Assembly: GCA_950295325.1 (NCBI GenBank)
Contig: OX485804.1
Location: forward strand, 6,016,001 to 6,080,000
Source: Polytrichum commune
Taxonomy: Eukaryota; Streptophyta; Polytrichopsida; Polytrichales; Polytrichaceae
DNA: 64,000 nt
Direction: 5' to 3'
Shown here: piece by piece, positions 1 through 12,125 of the stretch
Layout of the letters: each line of letters starts with the position of its first letter
Position numbering within the stretch: position 1 is the stretch's first letter
Position numbers and translations under genes: made by a program
The notes under the pieces: generated by a model
Database searches by the model: none
Seen by the model: only the letters and a program-made list of their open reading frames with translations
What the model was told of the DNA's origin: nothing

Positions 1-1440
1 AATCAGTGCCTTTTGAACTCTTTTTTACCCATCACGTTGAATGTGAGAGCTACAGTACATGTGTGATTCTTCAACAACTTTCTTTATCATGCTAGACAAT
101 AATGCCTAGATGTGTAGAACTTCAAGGCTCTATATTTTAAATTTGTGTGTGTGGGGGGGGGGGGGGGGATTGGAAATGGGTTTGTCTACTATGATTTGCA
201 AGACAAATTTTTGAGATATAAGAATCGAGCACATGATGACACCTGCCAATTTGAGCCAATGGAACAAATTCATGCCTAATTTGACCCTCATGATTAATAA
301 CTTATGCGTGTAAGACTTGTCAAAGATCAGACTCCAGATGCTAATCAAGTGGCGATTATTAGGATGTGCACTGGGTACTAGAAAACTACACTATACATTT
401 AGTTTTAGTAAGGTGGTAAAATTGGTGTGCCATGTTGATTAGAGTGGTCTTCATGATTTGTCATGTAAGTTAGCATCAAGTGTCGTGTGACAACCTCGGA
501 CCCACCACACTCAATAGTGTGTGTGGTTGCCACATACTGATTGGGGTTAAAAACGAATACAAAGATTTAATCTCCATATACTCAAAATAGTAGCTAAAGT
601 TTTATTCCATCCAACATTTCCAAAGACTACCAATCATGCCAATGTCATCACATGATAGTCAACCAAGTTCTTCTAGTTGAAGAATCAAGCTGATAACAAA
701 CCAGAACCTCACAAACAATAACTTGTCTTCCATTCAACAATTAGCATGTTTTATCCTTAATTGAGTTGGTAGATGGTCTACCAACCCAATGTGGCAATTC
801 CCTAACTTAGTTGCCACCCAATGATTGCAAGACAATTCATTTCCAAAATGATGATGTACAGTGTGGCAACATTGAACTTTTCTAAGTTTAGTGCACCAAA
901 CACACATGTCTGAGCGGACACTTTGTTGTGGAAAATCCATTCCATGTCACATGTCAAACTATTGTAACAAACATTGGGTGGGCATTTCATTTTGTTTACT
1001 AACCTCCGGTTCCAGTTCTCAAAGACAAATGAGAAGCAAAAAACCTTCAGTTCCGGGGTTTTGAAAGTTTTTATAATGAAAGAACTTCTAGTCTCTAGTA
1101 TTTGAAAAAGATTCAAAGACCCTGTGCTTTTCATGAAAGATCAACGACAAAGAACCACCAGTTTTGTACAAGATTATTTGACTGAGATTTGATTTTTCTA
1201 AGAACCATAGTTGTGAATCAAGTCTGGCTATTTGAAAATTTGAGAAGCATGGTTATAAATTCAAAGAACCGCCTTGATACCCGGCGGGGGTTTGTGCCAA
1301 TTGTAATACCCGCCCAGCACTGGTTGAAACCAATCACACGTTGACACGTGTCAACACAGGGCAGTTAGTCAATTGGTTTGGTCCAATCTGACCCACACAC
1401 CTTAATAATGTAACTTAGATATGTAAATTCTGACAATGGA
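1..1440. other. Intergenic, no gene recognised
   Basis: No coding signal is convincing here. A pure G tract lies at about 152-168. The stretch at about 385-490 and again about 805-870 resembles sequence found in intron 1 of the second PLD gene (about 40205-40340), so it is dispersed repeat DNA. The part around 100-190 resembles 10455-10530. Confidence 0.5.
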
Positions 1441-2040
1441 CAGAGAGTCACTAATAAGATGGTGATTAGTGTCAGAAACAAACGGTGATTAGTGTGCAAA
1501 ATACTACTAACACAAGTGCCAGGTAAGTACTAATAATAACAGGAATCGCCGCCGACGCCTTCCGGGCTGCCCAGAAAAAAACGAAATTCTCTCCGCCCAA
1601 CACAGCCCACAAAATCGCGGCACAGCAGGGGGGATTATCTGCGACGTGCCACGTAGGACACGAAGGGGTCATTAGTCCGCGTCAGCGACTATCTGCCCAA
1701 TAGCCTCCTGACACCTGGTTGCGGTGATATTCGGGTTTAGAGAGCCATCGACCGAGGGCGGCATTTGCTGCGGCCGGTCGAATGTCTCCAAGTAGCCGAT
1801 CGTCATCGTCTCCCCTCGAAAATAAGAAGAAAAAATCCATCCCTCAGCAGTCCGCCATTTCGCAGCAGGACGGCAAAGAATTTCCAAGGCCTACAATTTG
1901 CATCATTTCTTGATAAAGCTCATTTCCATTGCGGCAGAAATTTTCAGTTCAGTGGTCGCTGACACTACAATACAGCAAGAAAATAGGCAGCTTCTGATCA
2001 GGCTTCGGAGGACAGGAGACGATATCCAGGTGTGATATAC
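1440..2040. other. GC-richer patch, possible promoter or 5' leader
   Basis: This stretch is visibly richer in CG dinucleotides than its surroundings and has short open frames on both strands that match nothing I know. On the plus strand it ends in a splice-donor-like CCAG/GTGTGA at about 2030, which would suit a non-coding first exon of a plus-strand transcript. No downstream coding exon can be named, so this is only a suggestion. Confidence 0.25.
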
Positions 2041-2085
2041 TATGTCTCTGTCTGTCCAAATTGTGTCTTAATTGTTTGTAGGAAA

Positions 2086-2086
<1 letters not shown>

Positions 2087-2115
<29 letters not shown>
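2087..2115. repeat. (GTT)n microsatellite
   Basis: About nine uninterrupted GTT triplets followed by an imperfect tail. Simple sequence, no gene content. Confidence 0.9.
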
Positions 2116-2117
<2 letters not shown>

Positions 2118-2459
2118 GTTGATGAAGATGATTTTTCAAAGAATTTGTTATAAGTTTCCTGATAATGAGGTCATGTCATGTAGGAGTAGTAGTAGGTAGA
2201 TTTACCTTCTCTTTCCGGAAGGAGGTGAGGACTCAGGAAGCTGGGACTCACATCAGAGTGGGTGCTGCTGTTGGTTGTGTGGAAGATATTTCGGCTTTTG
2301 AGAATTTCAAAGGCATGATGAAGTCTATGCAGGTCTAGGTAGGACACTTAGGAGAGGTATAGGTAGATGTGCAGTGTGCACTCTTGAATATCGTTGTGAT
2401 GAACAATTGTGGTCATGTTGATTGTGGAATCACATCACTTACACATGAAGGAGTTTCGG

Positions 2460-2462
<3 letters not shown>

Positions 2463-2504
<42 letters not shown>
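2463..2504. repeat. (GA)n microsatellite
   Basis: About 21 uninterrupted GA dinucleotides. Confidence 0.95.
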
Positions 2505-2506
<2 letters not shown>

Positions 2507-2744
2507 CTGGTTTTGATATTTTTCAAAGAGGTCGATACTTGACGAAGTCTTAGTTAACCCAGTCGTTAAAACTGATGTTGCAGGTGGGATTATGAAAAGT
2601 GGTGGCACCGACCTTTGATGAAGATTATGCCATTTTAGTTAACTTCTTTTTCGCTGATGAATGATCCCCGCCTGAAAATCACCTGGCGGTGAAGGTGGCT
2701 CCGGAGATATCGATAGGGAAGAACTTCTCAGAGATGTTGCAAGA

Positions 2745-4085
2745 GCTGGAAGAGGAGATGTTCATACGCCATGGCAATGGACTGAATGCCTGCAATTAGA
2801 CATGATGGTGAGTACACTGTATATCTGCACAACTTCTCTATTTCTCATCTGTAAACTTCTGCACCGTGGTGGTGGCGGTTCGGTATTATCTGCGGGCTGT
2901 CTGCACCGTTAGGGTACTGTTGGCTTCCAGTAACGTCCGAGTTTTCTATAACATAACTTTCCGGTTCGGTTCGAGGACTTCTCATTAAACCCCGGAGTTG
3001 TGTTCCCTGTGAAGGATCACCAAGGTTTTTGTGGCTGCTCCTCTGAAATTCCTGGCATGAATCTTTTTCCAATCTCTAACTTGCAGGACCAACAGATGAC
3101 TAGGATCTGAATGCTAAATTAGACATCATGGCGGGTGTACACGTTTGTGTGTGTTATATACCTGTACAACATCTATCTTCATCTGTACGCTTCTGTGCCG
3201 TGGGAGTCGTTGGGTATTTTGTTGCTGTCTGCTATCTGCACCGTTAGGTTACTGCTGGCTTCCTGTAACTGAGTTTTTTTTTATAGCATAACCCTTCGGT
3301 TCGGTTCGTAGACCTCCCATTAAACCCCGGAGTTCTTTTCTGTGGAGGATCACCAAGGTCTTTCTGAATTCCTGGCTGAATGACAGCTATTGCCACTTGT
3401 AACTTGGACATACAGATCCTAGTCATGTGTGCTGGATTGATTACCAAATTGGACATCATAGTGAGTATGTTAAATACCTGCAAAACTTCTTCATCTTCTT
3501 CATCTGTAGACTTCTGCACCGTAGTAGTGGTTTGGTGTTCTTGGCGGTCTGCTTTCTGCACCGTCAGGTTACTGCTGGCTTCCTGTAGTTGGGTTTTCTT
3601 TGTTATAGAAAACCCTCCGGTTCGGTTCGGAGACTTCATATTAAACGCTGAGCTCTATTTCCGTGAGGGATCACGAAAGTCTTCCTGAATCTCTGGCATG
3701 AAAAGTTTTGCCATCTTTAACTTGGACATACAGATCCTAGCCATGTGAGCTAGACTGAGTGCCAAATTGAATATCATGGTGAGCTATATGTAGAACACGC
3801 ACAAATTCTTCTTCATCTGCAGACTTCTGCATCGTGGTGCTTCGGTATTCTTTCATTCTTTCTGTCTGCTGCCATTTGTAGGATATTGCTGGCTTCCTGT
3901 AACTGAGTTTTTCCATAACATAAGCCTCCGGTTCGGTTTGGAGTCGGGATGGACACCTCTCACTGAACCTCGGAGGTCTTTTTTTTTGTGAAGGATGATC
4001 ACGAAGGTCTTTCTGAATTTTCCTGGCATGAAAAGTTTTTCCACCTTTAACTTGGACATTCAGATTCTGGTCATGTGTGCTGTGA
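2745..4085 (+). repeat. Four tandem copies of a ~320-bp unit
   Basis: The unit recurs at roughly 2745-3130, 3125-3465, 3465-3780 and 3780-4085. Shared landmarks are a block like CTTCTGCACCGT, a block like TCCGGTTCGGTTCG, a block like GGATCACCAAGGT, and a closing block in which a GACATCATG-like string is followed by GTGAGT-like bases. Copies differ by substitutions and small indels. The short open frames within copies are not conserved between them, so I do not call a gene. The first copy is preceded at about 2690-2790 by an open stretch with an acidic, coding-like composition that I cannot assign. Confidence 0.75.
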
Positions 4086-5057
4086 ACTGCAATAGAGTTC
4101 AGCCTTCACTCTTCCACTCCTCTCTAAATTGTATTGAATAAAAAAAGTCCTCAGTCGAAGCTTGTGGAAGTTGTCGACACAAGCCTACCCTTTCATGCTC
4201 CAACCATTGAGAAGTCTTGGTTCTTTGCTATCAATCTCGGGGTTCTCAACTTTTGCTTGACCTTGTATCACAAATAGGAATATGTGAAGCGAAGCCATGT
4301 ATTTGTGTGGCATCCTAAGAGTAATGAATATGTCTGAAGGCAAGGATCAAACATATGGAACTCACTTTTCGCAAACCATTTCCTTCTGGAGTTTCAACCT
4401 AGAGCATGTGAATTAGATTTTTTTTTGGTAGCTTGTGTCAGACTCAACACCAAAATCCATGTCACAAAGAGATTCATATTGTGCAAAGTTCAGCCTCAAT
4501 CTTCAAGAGAATGTGGGAAGGCTGTATTTCTTAGATAGGCCTATAGGCGAGGACTAATGGGAGCGTGCCACTTCACTATGCTCTCGACATTCATTCCCAG
4601 AAATGAGGGCTCCGAATCTTGGAGAAAGTTGTTCCTTGGGTTCACAATGCTTTAAAGATATGCGATGGTCTTTTTTAAGTTTTTGAGACAGGAGGCTAAA
4701 ACGGCCAACGCCAAGAATGAATAAGTAGTTATGATGGGTTTTGAATACTTGGAATTGGGTGCAAGATCATGACATACAGGCTCAGACGATTGTTTTGATT
4801 TTGGGCTTGAACAGGAGTTTTTGAATAGAAGCAACAATCCAGAACTGGCACCCCAACTTTTTCCTGGGCCCAGGTTTTGCAAACAGACAACCAGATTTAA
4901 GCTACCCGCAGGCCGGAGAAGAAACGTCTGCTGATTCACAGCAGACTGGGAAATTTTGAAGAAAGAAGGGAATTGTTTTGGAAATCTCAAGTGACAATAT
5001 TCTGAAGCGGTTGAATTATTTATTAAATTTTTACGTTGAGAGGAATTTTGGGTGGAA
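4086..5057. other. Upstream region of the GT47 gene
   Basis: No gene recognised. It should contain the promoter and 5' leader of the glycosyltransferase that starts at 5058. The antisense open frame across 4652-5155 shows no family resemblance and overlaps the real first exon, so it is left out. Confidence 0.4.
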
Positions 5058-8000
5058 ATGTGGGGTCTGTCTCTAAGATCACAGCTCTTGGGCGTTACGG
5101 TTGCCACTTTGTTGCTGTTGACGGTCACTTGGTCCGAGTGGGATCCGGGGACCACGTTTCGTCAATCCTCGACAGTTTTGGTGTCGAACCCATTTGATGC
5201 TGTCTTCTCCGATGCTTCGGGGTCTCCAAGAATACCAGAGGAGAAATACAAAGTGGCGGAAGAAACCCAACAACAGAATGTCAGTTTTAAGCAAACTTGG
5301 AACAGATCTGAGAGGAAATTGATCGACATCCCCGGAAATGAATCAGCTGTTGCCAATCAGCAGTCACCCAAGTCTGTTTCAGCTGAGGACCAATTGGTAT
5401 TGAAGGAGGTATAATTCAATGTCCAATGTTTATGTTGACTTTTTTAACAGTTTATCCATGGCCTAATTTAGATACTCCAACATTTCTTATATAATTTTGA
5501 TGTGTACGTGATCTGGTTCTTTGCCATCTTTCAACTTTCCAAGCACAAAAATGCTGGGTTAAGTACCAAAGGCAACAAGTGCAATTTTACATACTTGAAT
5601 TGTTGGGAGCCTGCTGAAATGTTAACCAAAATTGATCCATGATGATGATGTTAAATGTTCAATGTTGTATGTATGTCATCTTGTGTATTTCAGAAGATAA
5701 GATCATGGAGGCAGAAAATGCAGCGGAAACTGCGAGCAGCTAAGAAATCAATAGCTAAAGCGTCCAGCACAAAAAATGGGGACAAAAGTCTACAAGCTGA
5801 TCTCTACCACAATGTAGCTGCCTTTTCAAAGTGAGTGATCCTCTCAAGTAATGTATTTACTGTTATTACAGTTGTAAGCAAAATGATGAATATCAGTCTC
5901 AGTGAAAATTGGTATTCAGTATTTAGTTGGTTGCCATTTTTTCCCAGAAGCTAGTTCTAATTATGGAACTGTGTGAAGGACCTCTGTTAGGTACATAGAT
6001 AATATTGTAGAGTCAAATGGAAATATTTGATTTATTATTACTTTTCAAAAGCACTATCAGGGCATGAGAATGGCTGTGCAGACATTGATCAATACTGGTG
6101 TAATTTAAATGCAGGAGCTATGAGTTGATGGAGAAAATATTTCGAATTTATGTGTACAAGGAAGGGTCAAAGCCCTTAGTGCATAGCGGGCCACTAACTG
6201 GGATATATGCTTCAGAGGGCCAATTTATTGCACACATGCAGATGTCAAACAACAGCTTTGTGGTTCGGGACCCATGGCGCGCCCAAATGTTTTTTATGCC
6301 TTACAGCGTGAAGAACTTGGAAGCACAGCTTTACATTCCTGACTCGCAATCAATGCGCCCAATCACAGATTTTGTGAACAATTATGTGGATTTAATCCAA
6401 TCTCGCCATCCATTCTGGAATGTAACTCGCGGATCAGATCACTTCTTTGTTTCGTGCCATGACTGGGTAATTTTCTCCTCCTACTCTGCTAAAATTGCTG
6501 GCATACTGTTCGCTTTGAATATAAGCAATGCTCTGTTCCACTCTGCTTTGAGAGGATGATGGCATTACCTTTTTCTTTTCTTTTTCGTGATGGAGTAGTT
6601 TGTCTGTTTGTGCTTGTAGTGTATAATCTGAGGGAAATAGCAGCTACAAACATACTTATTCGAGGTTAAAAATTGTAACAATTGTGTTTGTATGCCATTG
6701 AAAAGGATTCATACACTTTTGACAAGCCTACTTGCCTACATTAGTGAAGCTTAACAGCAAGTTCCATGTCCTGAAAGGGATTCCAGATTGACTCCAGAAT
6801 GTTCAGAAGAGGTAGGAGAAACACTCTTCTGAATATGTACTGGTGTAGCTACTCTTAATTGGTAACAAGGAGGCCCATTATAACCTGTAATTGATGATCC
6901 TGTTATGCCAGACCTCTACGTCTTGCATTGAACATGTGCTGTCCTTTGGTTATAGTAGGCGCCCAAGACCTACTTCATACGGTTTGCACTCAAACTTGAT
7001 CTTTACCGTGGTTGGGTAGGTTGGGTGCCTATTATAGCCCATGGCAGGGCTTCTAACATCCATTTACCTAGTTCATAAGGTTTGCATGTGAACTTTATTG
7101 TGGCTCAATGAGTTATTATAGCATGTAGCAAGGCACCTCACATTCATTTATCTAGATCATGAGGTGTGAATGTGAACTTTATTGTGCTTCGATAGGTTAA
7201 CAACATGTAGCAAGCATTAACAACATGTAGCAAGCTTTCTCAAATCCATTTATTTAGTTCATAAGGTTTGCATGCGAACTCCTACCGTGGTTCAATTGGT
7301 TGGATGCCTACTTCAACCTATAGTAGGGCTCTTTGCATCCATTCATTCATAGTTCATAAAGTTTGCATGCAAATTTTAACGTGGTCAGTAGGTTGGGTGC
7401 CTACTACAACCCGTGGCAAAGCTCCTCAAGTTCATTTACATAGTTCGTAAGGTTTGCATGCAAACTTTACAGTGGCTTGGTATATTGGATGCCTGCTACA
7501 ACATATGATAGGAGTTTTCACTTCCATTCACCTCGTTCATAAGGTGTGCATTCAAATTTTATCGTGGTTCAACCGGTTGAGAACCTACTATAGCCTGTAG
7601 CAGGGCTCCTTGCATCCATTGACCTAGTTCATAAGGGTTACATGCGATCTTTACCATGATTTTGGTGCCTATTACAACTTGTTGCAGGGCTCCTTGTATA
7701 GTTGTGAAATTGTTGTTTTATTTTTTAGTTTTTAAATTCAAAATCCTAAACTGATAATTGGTGTTGGTTATTGCAGGGACCGTTGTCTGCCCTTGAGCAC
7801 AAAGAGCTGATTGAAAATGCTGTGAAAGTGGTGTGCAATGCAGACAAGTCATCGGAAACGTATCCTTATGTTCTTCAAAGAGATGTATCCTTGCCAGAAA
7901 TTAACATCCATTACCTTGTCCAGCCAGACTATATCGGAGGTCCGGGAGCTGATGAACGCCCAACCCTTGCATTCTTCGCAGGCCAGATGCATGGCCACGT

Positions 8001-8493
8001 CAGGCCAATATTAATTAAACACTGGCAACATGACCCTGACATGAAAGTTATGGAAGTTTTGGAGAATGAGATGAAAAAGCCCGATTACATTCAAAACATG
8101 AGGTCCAGCAAATATTGTTTATGTGCTCAGGGCTTTGAAGTGAACAGCCCCCGGATCGTTGAGGCAATCTACCAAGACTGTGTGCCTGTCATTTTGGCTG
8201 ACCACATTGACCTTCCCTTCAGCGATGTTTTAAATTGGGACAAGTTTTCCGTGACAGTACGGGAAGCCGAAATTCCAAACCTGAAGAAAATTTTGACAGA
8301 AATCCCGGACAAAAAGTATCGGGCAATGCAAGGAAGCTTAAAATCTGTGCGCAAACACTTCCTTTGGAACAACCAACTGAATGTGAAGTATGATGTCTTT
8401 CATATGATTCTCCATTCAATTTGGTTAAGTCGACTTCAGCAAATCGATGCTAATCCTGAAATTGAACAAAAATCTGAAGCTCAGGTTCTTTGA
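5058..8493 (+). CDS. Exostosin-family (GT47) glycosyltransferase, probable xylan/pectin-type, four exons
   Basis: Exons read 5058-5408, 5694-5830, 6115-6466 and 7777-8493. They join in frame across GT-AG introns to give 518 aa. The ATG at 5058 is preferred over an in-frame GTG just upstream. Residues about 9-26 form one hydrophobic segment, a Golgi type II signal anchor. Residues about 30-160 are a polar stem. The exostosin domain runs from about 164 (YELMEKIFRIYVYKEG) to about 490. Family landmarks are GSDHFFVSCHDW at the end of exon 3, LAFFAGQMHGHVRP, and the nucleotide-sugar-binding block SKYCLCAQGFEVNSPRIVEA near residue 391. The protein should transfer a sugar from a nucleotide donor to a cell-wall glycan in the Golgi lumen. 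Relatives are the Arabidopsis At5g03795-like proteins, whose acceptors are mostly unknown. Nothing looks broken. Intron 3 (1310 nt) is filled by a minisatellite. Confidence 0.93.
6950..7700 (+). repeat. Minisatellite of ~80-90-bp units in GT47 intron 3
   Basis: About eight or nine degenerate head-to-tail copies. Each contains a block like CCTAGTTCATAAGGTTTGCA, then a GAACTTTA-type block, then a GTAGCAGGGCTCCT-like block. Unit length is about 80-90 bp with indels. It occupies most of the intron. The last units contain the same CCTACTACAACCCGTGGCA-type string that is found near 12110, so the unit is related to a dispersed repeat. Confidence 0.8.
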
Positions 8494-9290
8494 TGATATT
8501 TGTTTTTGTATAGTAGGTAAATACACGTGTGGCGACACATTTGATCCTCTTTTCAAGATGCATTGATACATTTTTTTGTTCCACACTGAGGTCACACCCA
8601 TCAACTTAGTTGTCAATGAAATTTGACGACATATGGGGTGGAGATCGTGCTGCCACAATTGGCAGCGGAGATATACTTAATTGGTCTGTCTTTCTTGTTA
8701 GTCTGTAGTTGCATCTTTTAGCTTACAATGTAGATTAAAACTGAAATAACAGGGAAGAAGTAGCATAGCTTCTTCACATTGAAACAGAGGTGTATAGGTT
8801 AGCATAGGTAGCTGAAAGGCAGCAGCTGGGTTGTCATTGATTTATAGGCTTTACAACTCACAGAAACTCTTTGTGGAGTTGTAGTTGCTTCTTGTAACTT
8901 ATACAAGCTGTATTAATCATCTCCCCAAAAAGCCTAGCAAGCAGTTCATCACGGCTCATGACATCTCCTCTTCTGTCTTGATATGCTCCTATTTTCTCTG
9001 AGATTTGTTCTCTTATTCTGGAATATTTATTATACATTTTGGAAAGGATTAATGACAATTGCATGGGTGGTCACACATTCGCCGTTCCAAAGTTCCGCTT
9101 GTTGTTGGCAATATGTTTATTGGACAATGTAGGGTGCAAGAAGTTGAGGTGGCACATGCCTAAAGTATTTTATATTACAATGGACAATGTGGTGGTGGTG
9201 GTGGTTGATTACCTCACCGTTCTTTGCCATTCCTCACTATTCCAGAAAGGTGGGTGGACCACAAGTGCAACATGTCATAATGGTACAAAT
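8494..9290. other. 3' flank of GT47 gene, no gene recognised
   Basis: Likely holds the 3' untranslated region of the glycosyltransferase. A minus-strand open frame at 8858-9064 has a coding-like charged composition (residues SRIREQISEKIGAYQDRRGD), but I cannot match it to a family. It may be a transposon relic. At about 9075-9105 a short GCCGTTCCAAAGTTC-type string recurs at about 16425, 16570 and 17628. Confidence 0.35.
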
Positions 9291-9293
9291 AAA

Positions 9294-10588
9294 ATTACAC
9301 CGTTTATGCTATTTAGTGTCACATGCATAACAATGTCACTCACCCTATTTTGAGGCGCATGCTAGATTACACTGATGACTAATGGCTTTAGCATTAGCGT
9401 CACCTCATGACACTGGCATTAAAGTGCGCTTACTAGTATCTTGGCATGAGTTCGTGTAATAATGTTATGAGGTGTATGCCTTTGTTACATAGTGGTCTAC
9501 AAGTTGACTAAAATGTACACAAATGACACTTGGCATTAGTATGCTCAAGAATATCATCCTCTCACATACTAAAATGCACACACATGACGTTGCCATCAAT
9601 ATGCTCAATAATATCTTCCACTTGCATATTAAGATGCAAATCTATCATCTCAAGTATGTTGATGTGCTTTGCTAAATGTCTTAATGTAAGTCACTTAGAA
9701 AGCTACTTATCTTGACAAATAGTAACATTTTGGCAATTTGCAGTGTGACACTTTGAGACATGTAGGCATCTAAGGTAGACATGCACACTTCCAATAACTA
9801 AAGCAATTTCGCATGAGTGTGGTACAACTCTGATAACGAAGTAATTTTTTATAAGCCTAGAAATTAATTCATTCTGAAGTATTGAAATGACAATTAATTT
9901 CTAAGGCAAGATTCTCTCCCAACCCATTTTCACAGCATAGGTCAACCTATTTTTGGTAATTGATCGACAAAAACTTAAGTTCAAATCAATGCCCTTTTCA
10001 AGGCACCCAAATCCGTGCCCTTTAACTTACTTTTTCCACCACACTAGATGTGACATGTATTGTAGAGGTGCATATTCCCGATTAGGACCCCATTGGCAAT
10101 CTATAGGGTACCCCAATTTCGATCAAGCTAGGATTAAATTTTTGATTAGGTTGGGACTGAATTTTGATTGGGCGAGAACCAATAGTGCCATGACACATAA
10201 CCTGGTTTTGAGTGCTATAGTGAGGAGGATTGAACGGTTAAAATGAGTGGTTATGGCATATTCTAGACATTGGTAATGTGTTCGGCCAACTTTTGGCTTA
10301 AAAAATTCACCATTTTTTCAATTCAAGGAATAAAATTACCAAAGAAATTGTAGTTCTCCTAGTTCCTATCTTGCTACATGGAAAAAAATTGCACCGCCTT
10401 ATATTTCTTCAAACTTGGCACAAAATCTTTTAAGAGATCGATTATGGGCACCTCTGCTCTACATGTGTGAAACTTCATGACTTTAGGAGATTTTATGTAT
10501 TAAGATTGGAGGGGTTATCGGAAATGGGTTCGTATACCAGGCCCTTAGCAAATAGTGTACGTGACACTAAATACCATAAATGGTGTAG
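9294..10588. mobile_element. CACTA-like non-autonomous element, copy 1
   Basis: The ends are inverted relatives. The left end reads about ACACCGTTTATGCTATTTAGTG, and the right end at about 10560-10586 reads TGACACTAAATACCATAAAT then GGTGTAG. The same terminal sequence bounds elements at 25522, 46008 and 51311. The interior has no transposase that I recognise, and its left part is closely similar to the interior of the copy at 25522. The outermost CACTA bases are eroded on the left. Confidence 0.55.
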
Positions 10589-11616
10589 TTCTATACATAG
10601 AGGAAGTTTAGATGCAATGCAAATTGAAGGCCACAACAATGAATATGATGACAAAACACAAGGAAAGAAGTTCTCACTTTAAATTGGAGACATCTTGGGT
10701 GGATTAGCATGCATATACACTTGCAGTACTAATAATTTGATTGTTCAACTATGCGAGATAGTACCTATTTAGGTCATTTCAGGAGTTTGTGTACAAGACT
10801 TTAGCTGGATTAGCCTTACAGTGGATTTGGGTGCCATTCGACTCAAAATGTGTGGATGACACTTCAATTCTTTACGGACTATTTCGAGTTTGTAATATTC
10901 CCCAACCCATTGTGCTCATGTAAGGCCATCTGCTTGTGTGTGTGACTTAGTATAACACCAACAACTTTCTGCTCAAAGAAAGTATGATACAATTGCATGA
11001 ATCACTCTGAATTAGGCCCAAGAAGAGGTAAAAGGAACTGCTGTCTGCACAAGTATGCATATGTAGGTGAAGTGGAGGCTCCACTCGAATCAAAGAATTT
11101 AGTTTCTGCATTGATCAGTTACCTTATGATTTTATGAGAAAAAAACACTCACCTCAATATATAGATGGTTATGAAGATGAACTACTGGTTAGATAATTCT
11201 ACTGGTTGATGAAAGAATTGAGTATTGAAGAGAGGGAAATAGAGTACTCTTTTTGCATTCTTCTTTTTTCAGAGCTTCAATTCTGTTCACCAATCTTATA
11301 ACCTACAAGAGATTGCCTTTACAGTGTACTACATCATTTTTTCATAACATTAATCTTTCTTCGACATGAACAGTACCATTGCAAGGCATTATATATTCTA
11401 CAAATTGGACCTACTACCTGTTTTGTGAGACACAGTAAGACACAGTAGGACACAGTAGGACACAAAAAGAACAAGTGGGCAAGAATAAGCAATTTTAAAA
11501 GCAAGAAAAGGAAATGGAAGTGTAGAGCCAATATATTATAAGTGTAGCCTGACGAAATTCCTAGAGTCAAATATTGAGTTTGTTTTTGAATGAAATAGAA
11601 TCAATGTTACCCTGTG
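10589..11616. other. Intergenic, nothing recognised
   Basis: AT-rich sequence between the CACTA-like element and the stop codon of the DUF220 gene. It includes a short run of ACACAGTAGG repeats near 11430-11465. It should contain the 3' untranslated region of the minus-strand gene. Confidence 0.4.
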
Positions 11617-11894
11617 TTAATCTGACCTAAGCCGCCAGCGGCTTTTTCTAGTTTTTCGACGTCCAGGTGCAGATCTCTTCCAAAGCTCAGTCTGTGGCTG
11701 TGCAATCCCTGATTTCAATACATCCTGGGACTCGGAGTCAGAACTACTGTTTTCTTCTAAACCTTCACGTATCCGTTTCCCTTCGGCTTGAAGCTCTTGC
11801 ATCATAACTTCCGTTGTCTTTGTGGTGATCCCCCGCACATATCCAACAAACGGTGGTGGTGGCACTATTACAGATTGCCAAACCTGTTCATCCA

Positions 11895-12125
11895 AAACCC
11901 CCACCAATTATACGTAGTGGTCAGGCCAAACAATGTTGCTGACATGTCTATTCCTAATTGGATACAGGGAGGCACATTGTCACGCATAATTTATGACCTG
12001 CCGTGACCTAATCACTATGTCTGATAATGGACGCGTGTCGCCCTGCCATCAGCTAAAGTAGGCACTCTATATCTACCTGATATAGGGACTGCTATAGCTG
12101 TAGACAGGCACCTACTACAACCCGT
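11895..12125 (-). repeat. Dispersed repeat inside DUF220 intron 5
   Basis: This stretch is an inverted relative of the tandem pair at about 21535-21930. Shared strings include the AATGGACG...CGCCCTGCCAT type, the CCTAATTGGATACAGGGAGGCACA type and GTAGTGGTCAGGCC. It lies wholly within the last intron. It is followed at 12225-12270 by a run of AAAC units. Confidence 0.6.

Noticed and set aside
2845-4059. Several short open frames with similar Lys/Asn-rich peptides
   Set aside because: They fall in the ~320-bp tandem repeats, and their frames are not maintained from copy to copy.
4652-5155. 167-codon minus-strand open frame upstream of the GT47 gene
   Set aside because: It shows no family features and overlaps the GT47 first exon on the opposite strand.
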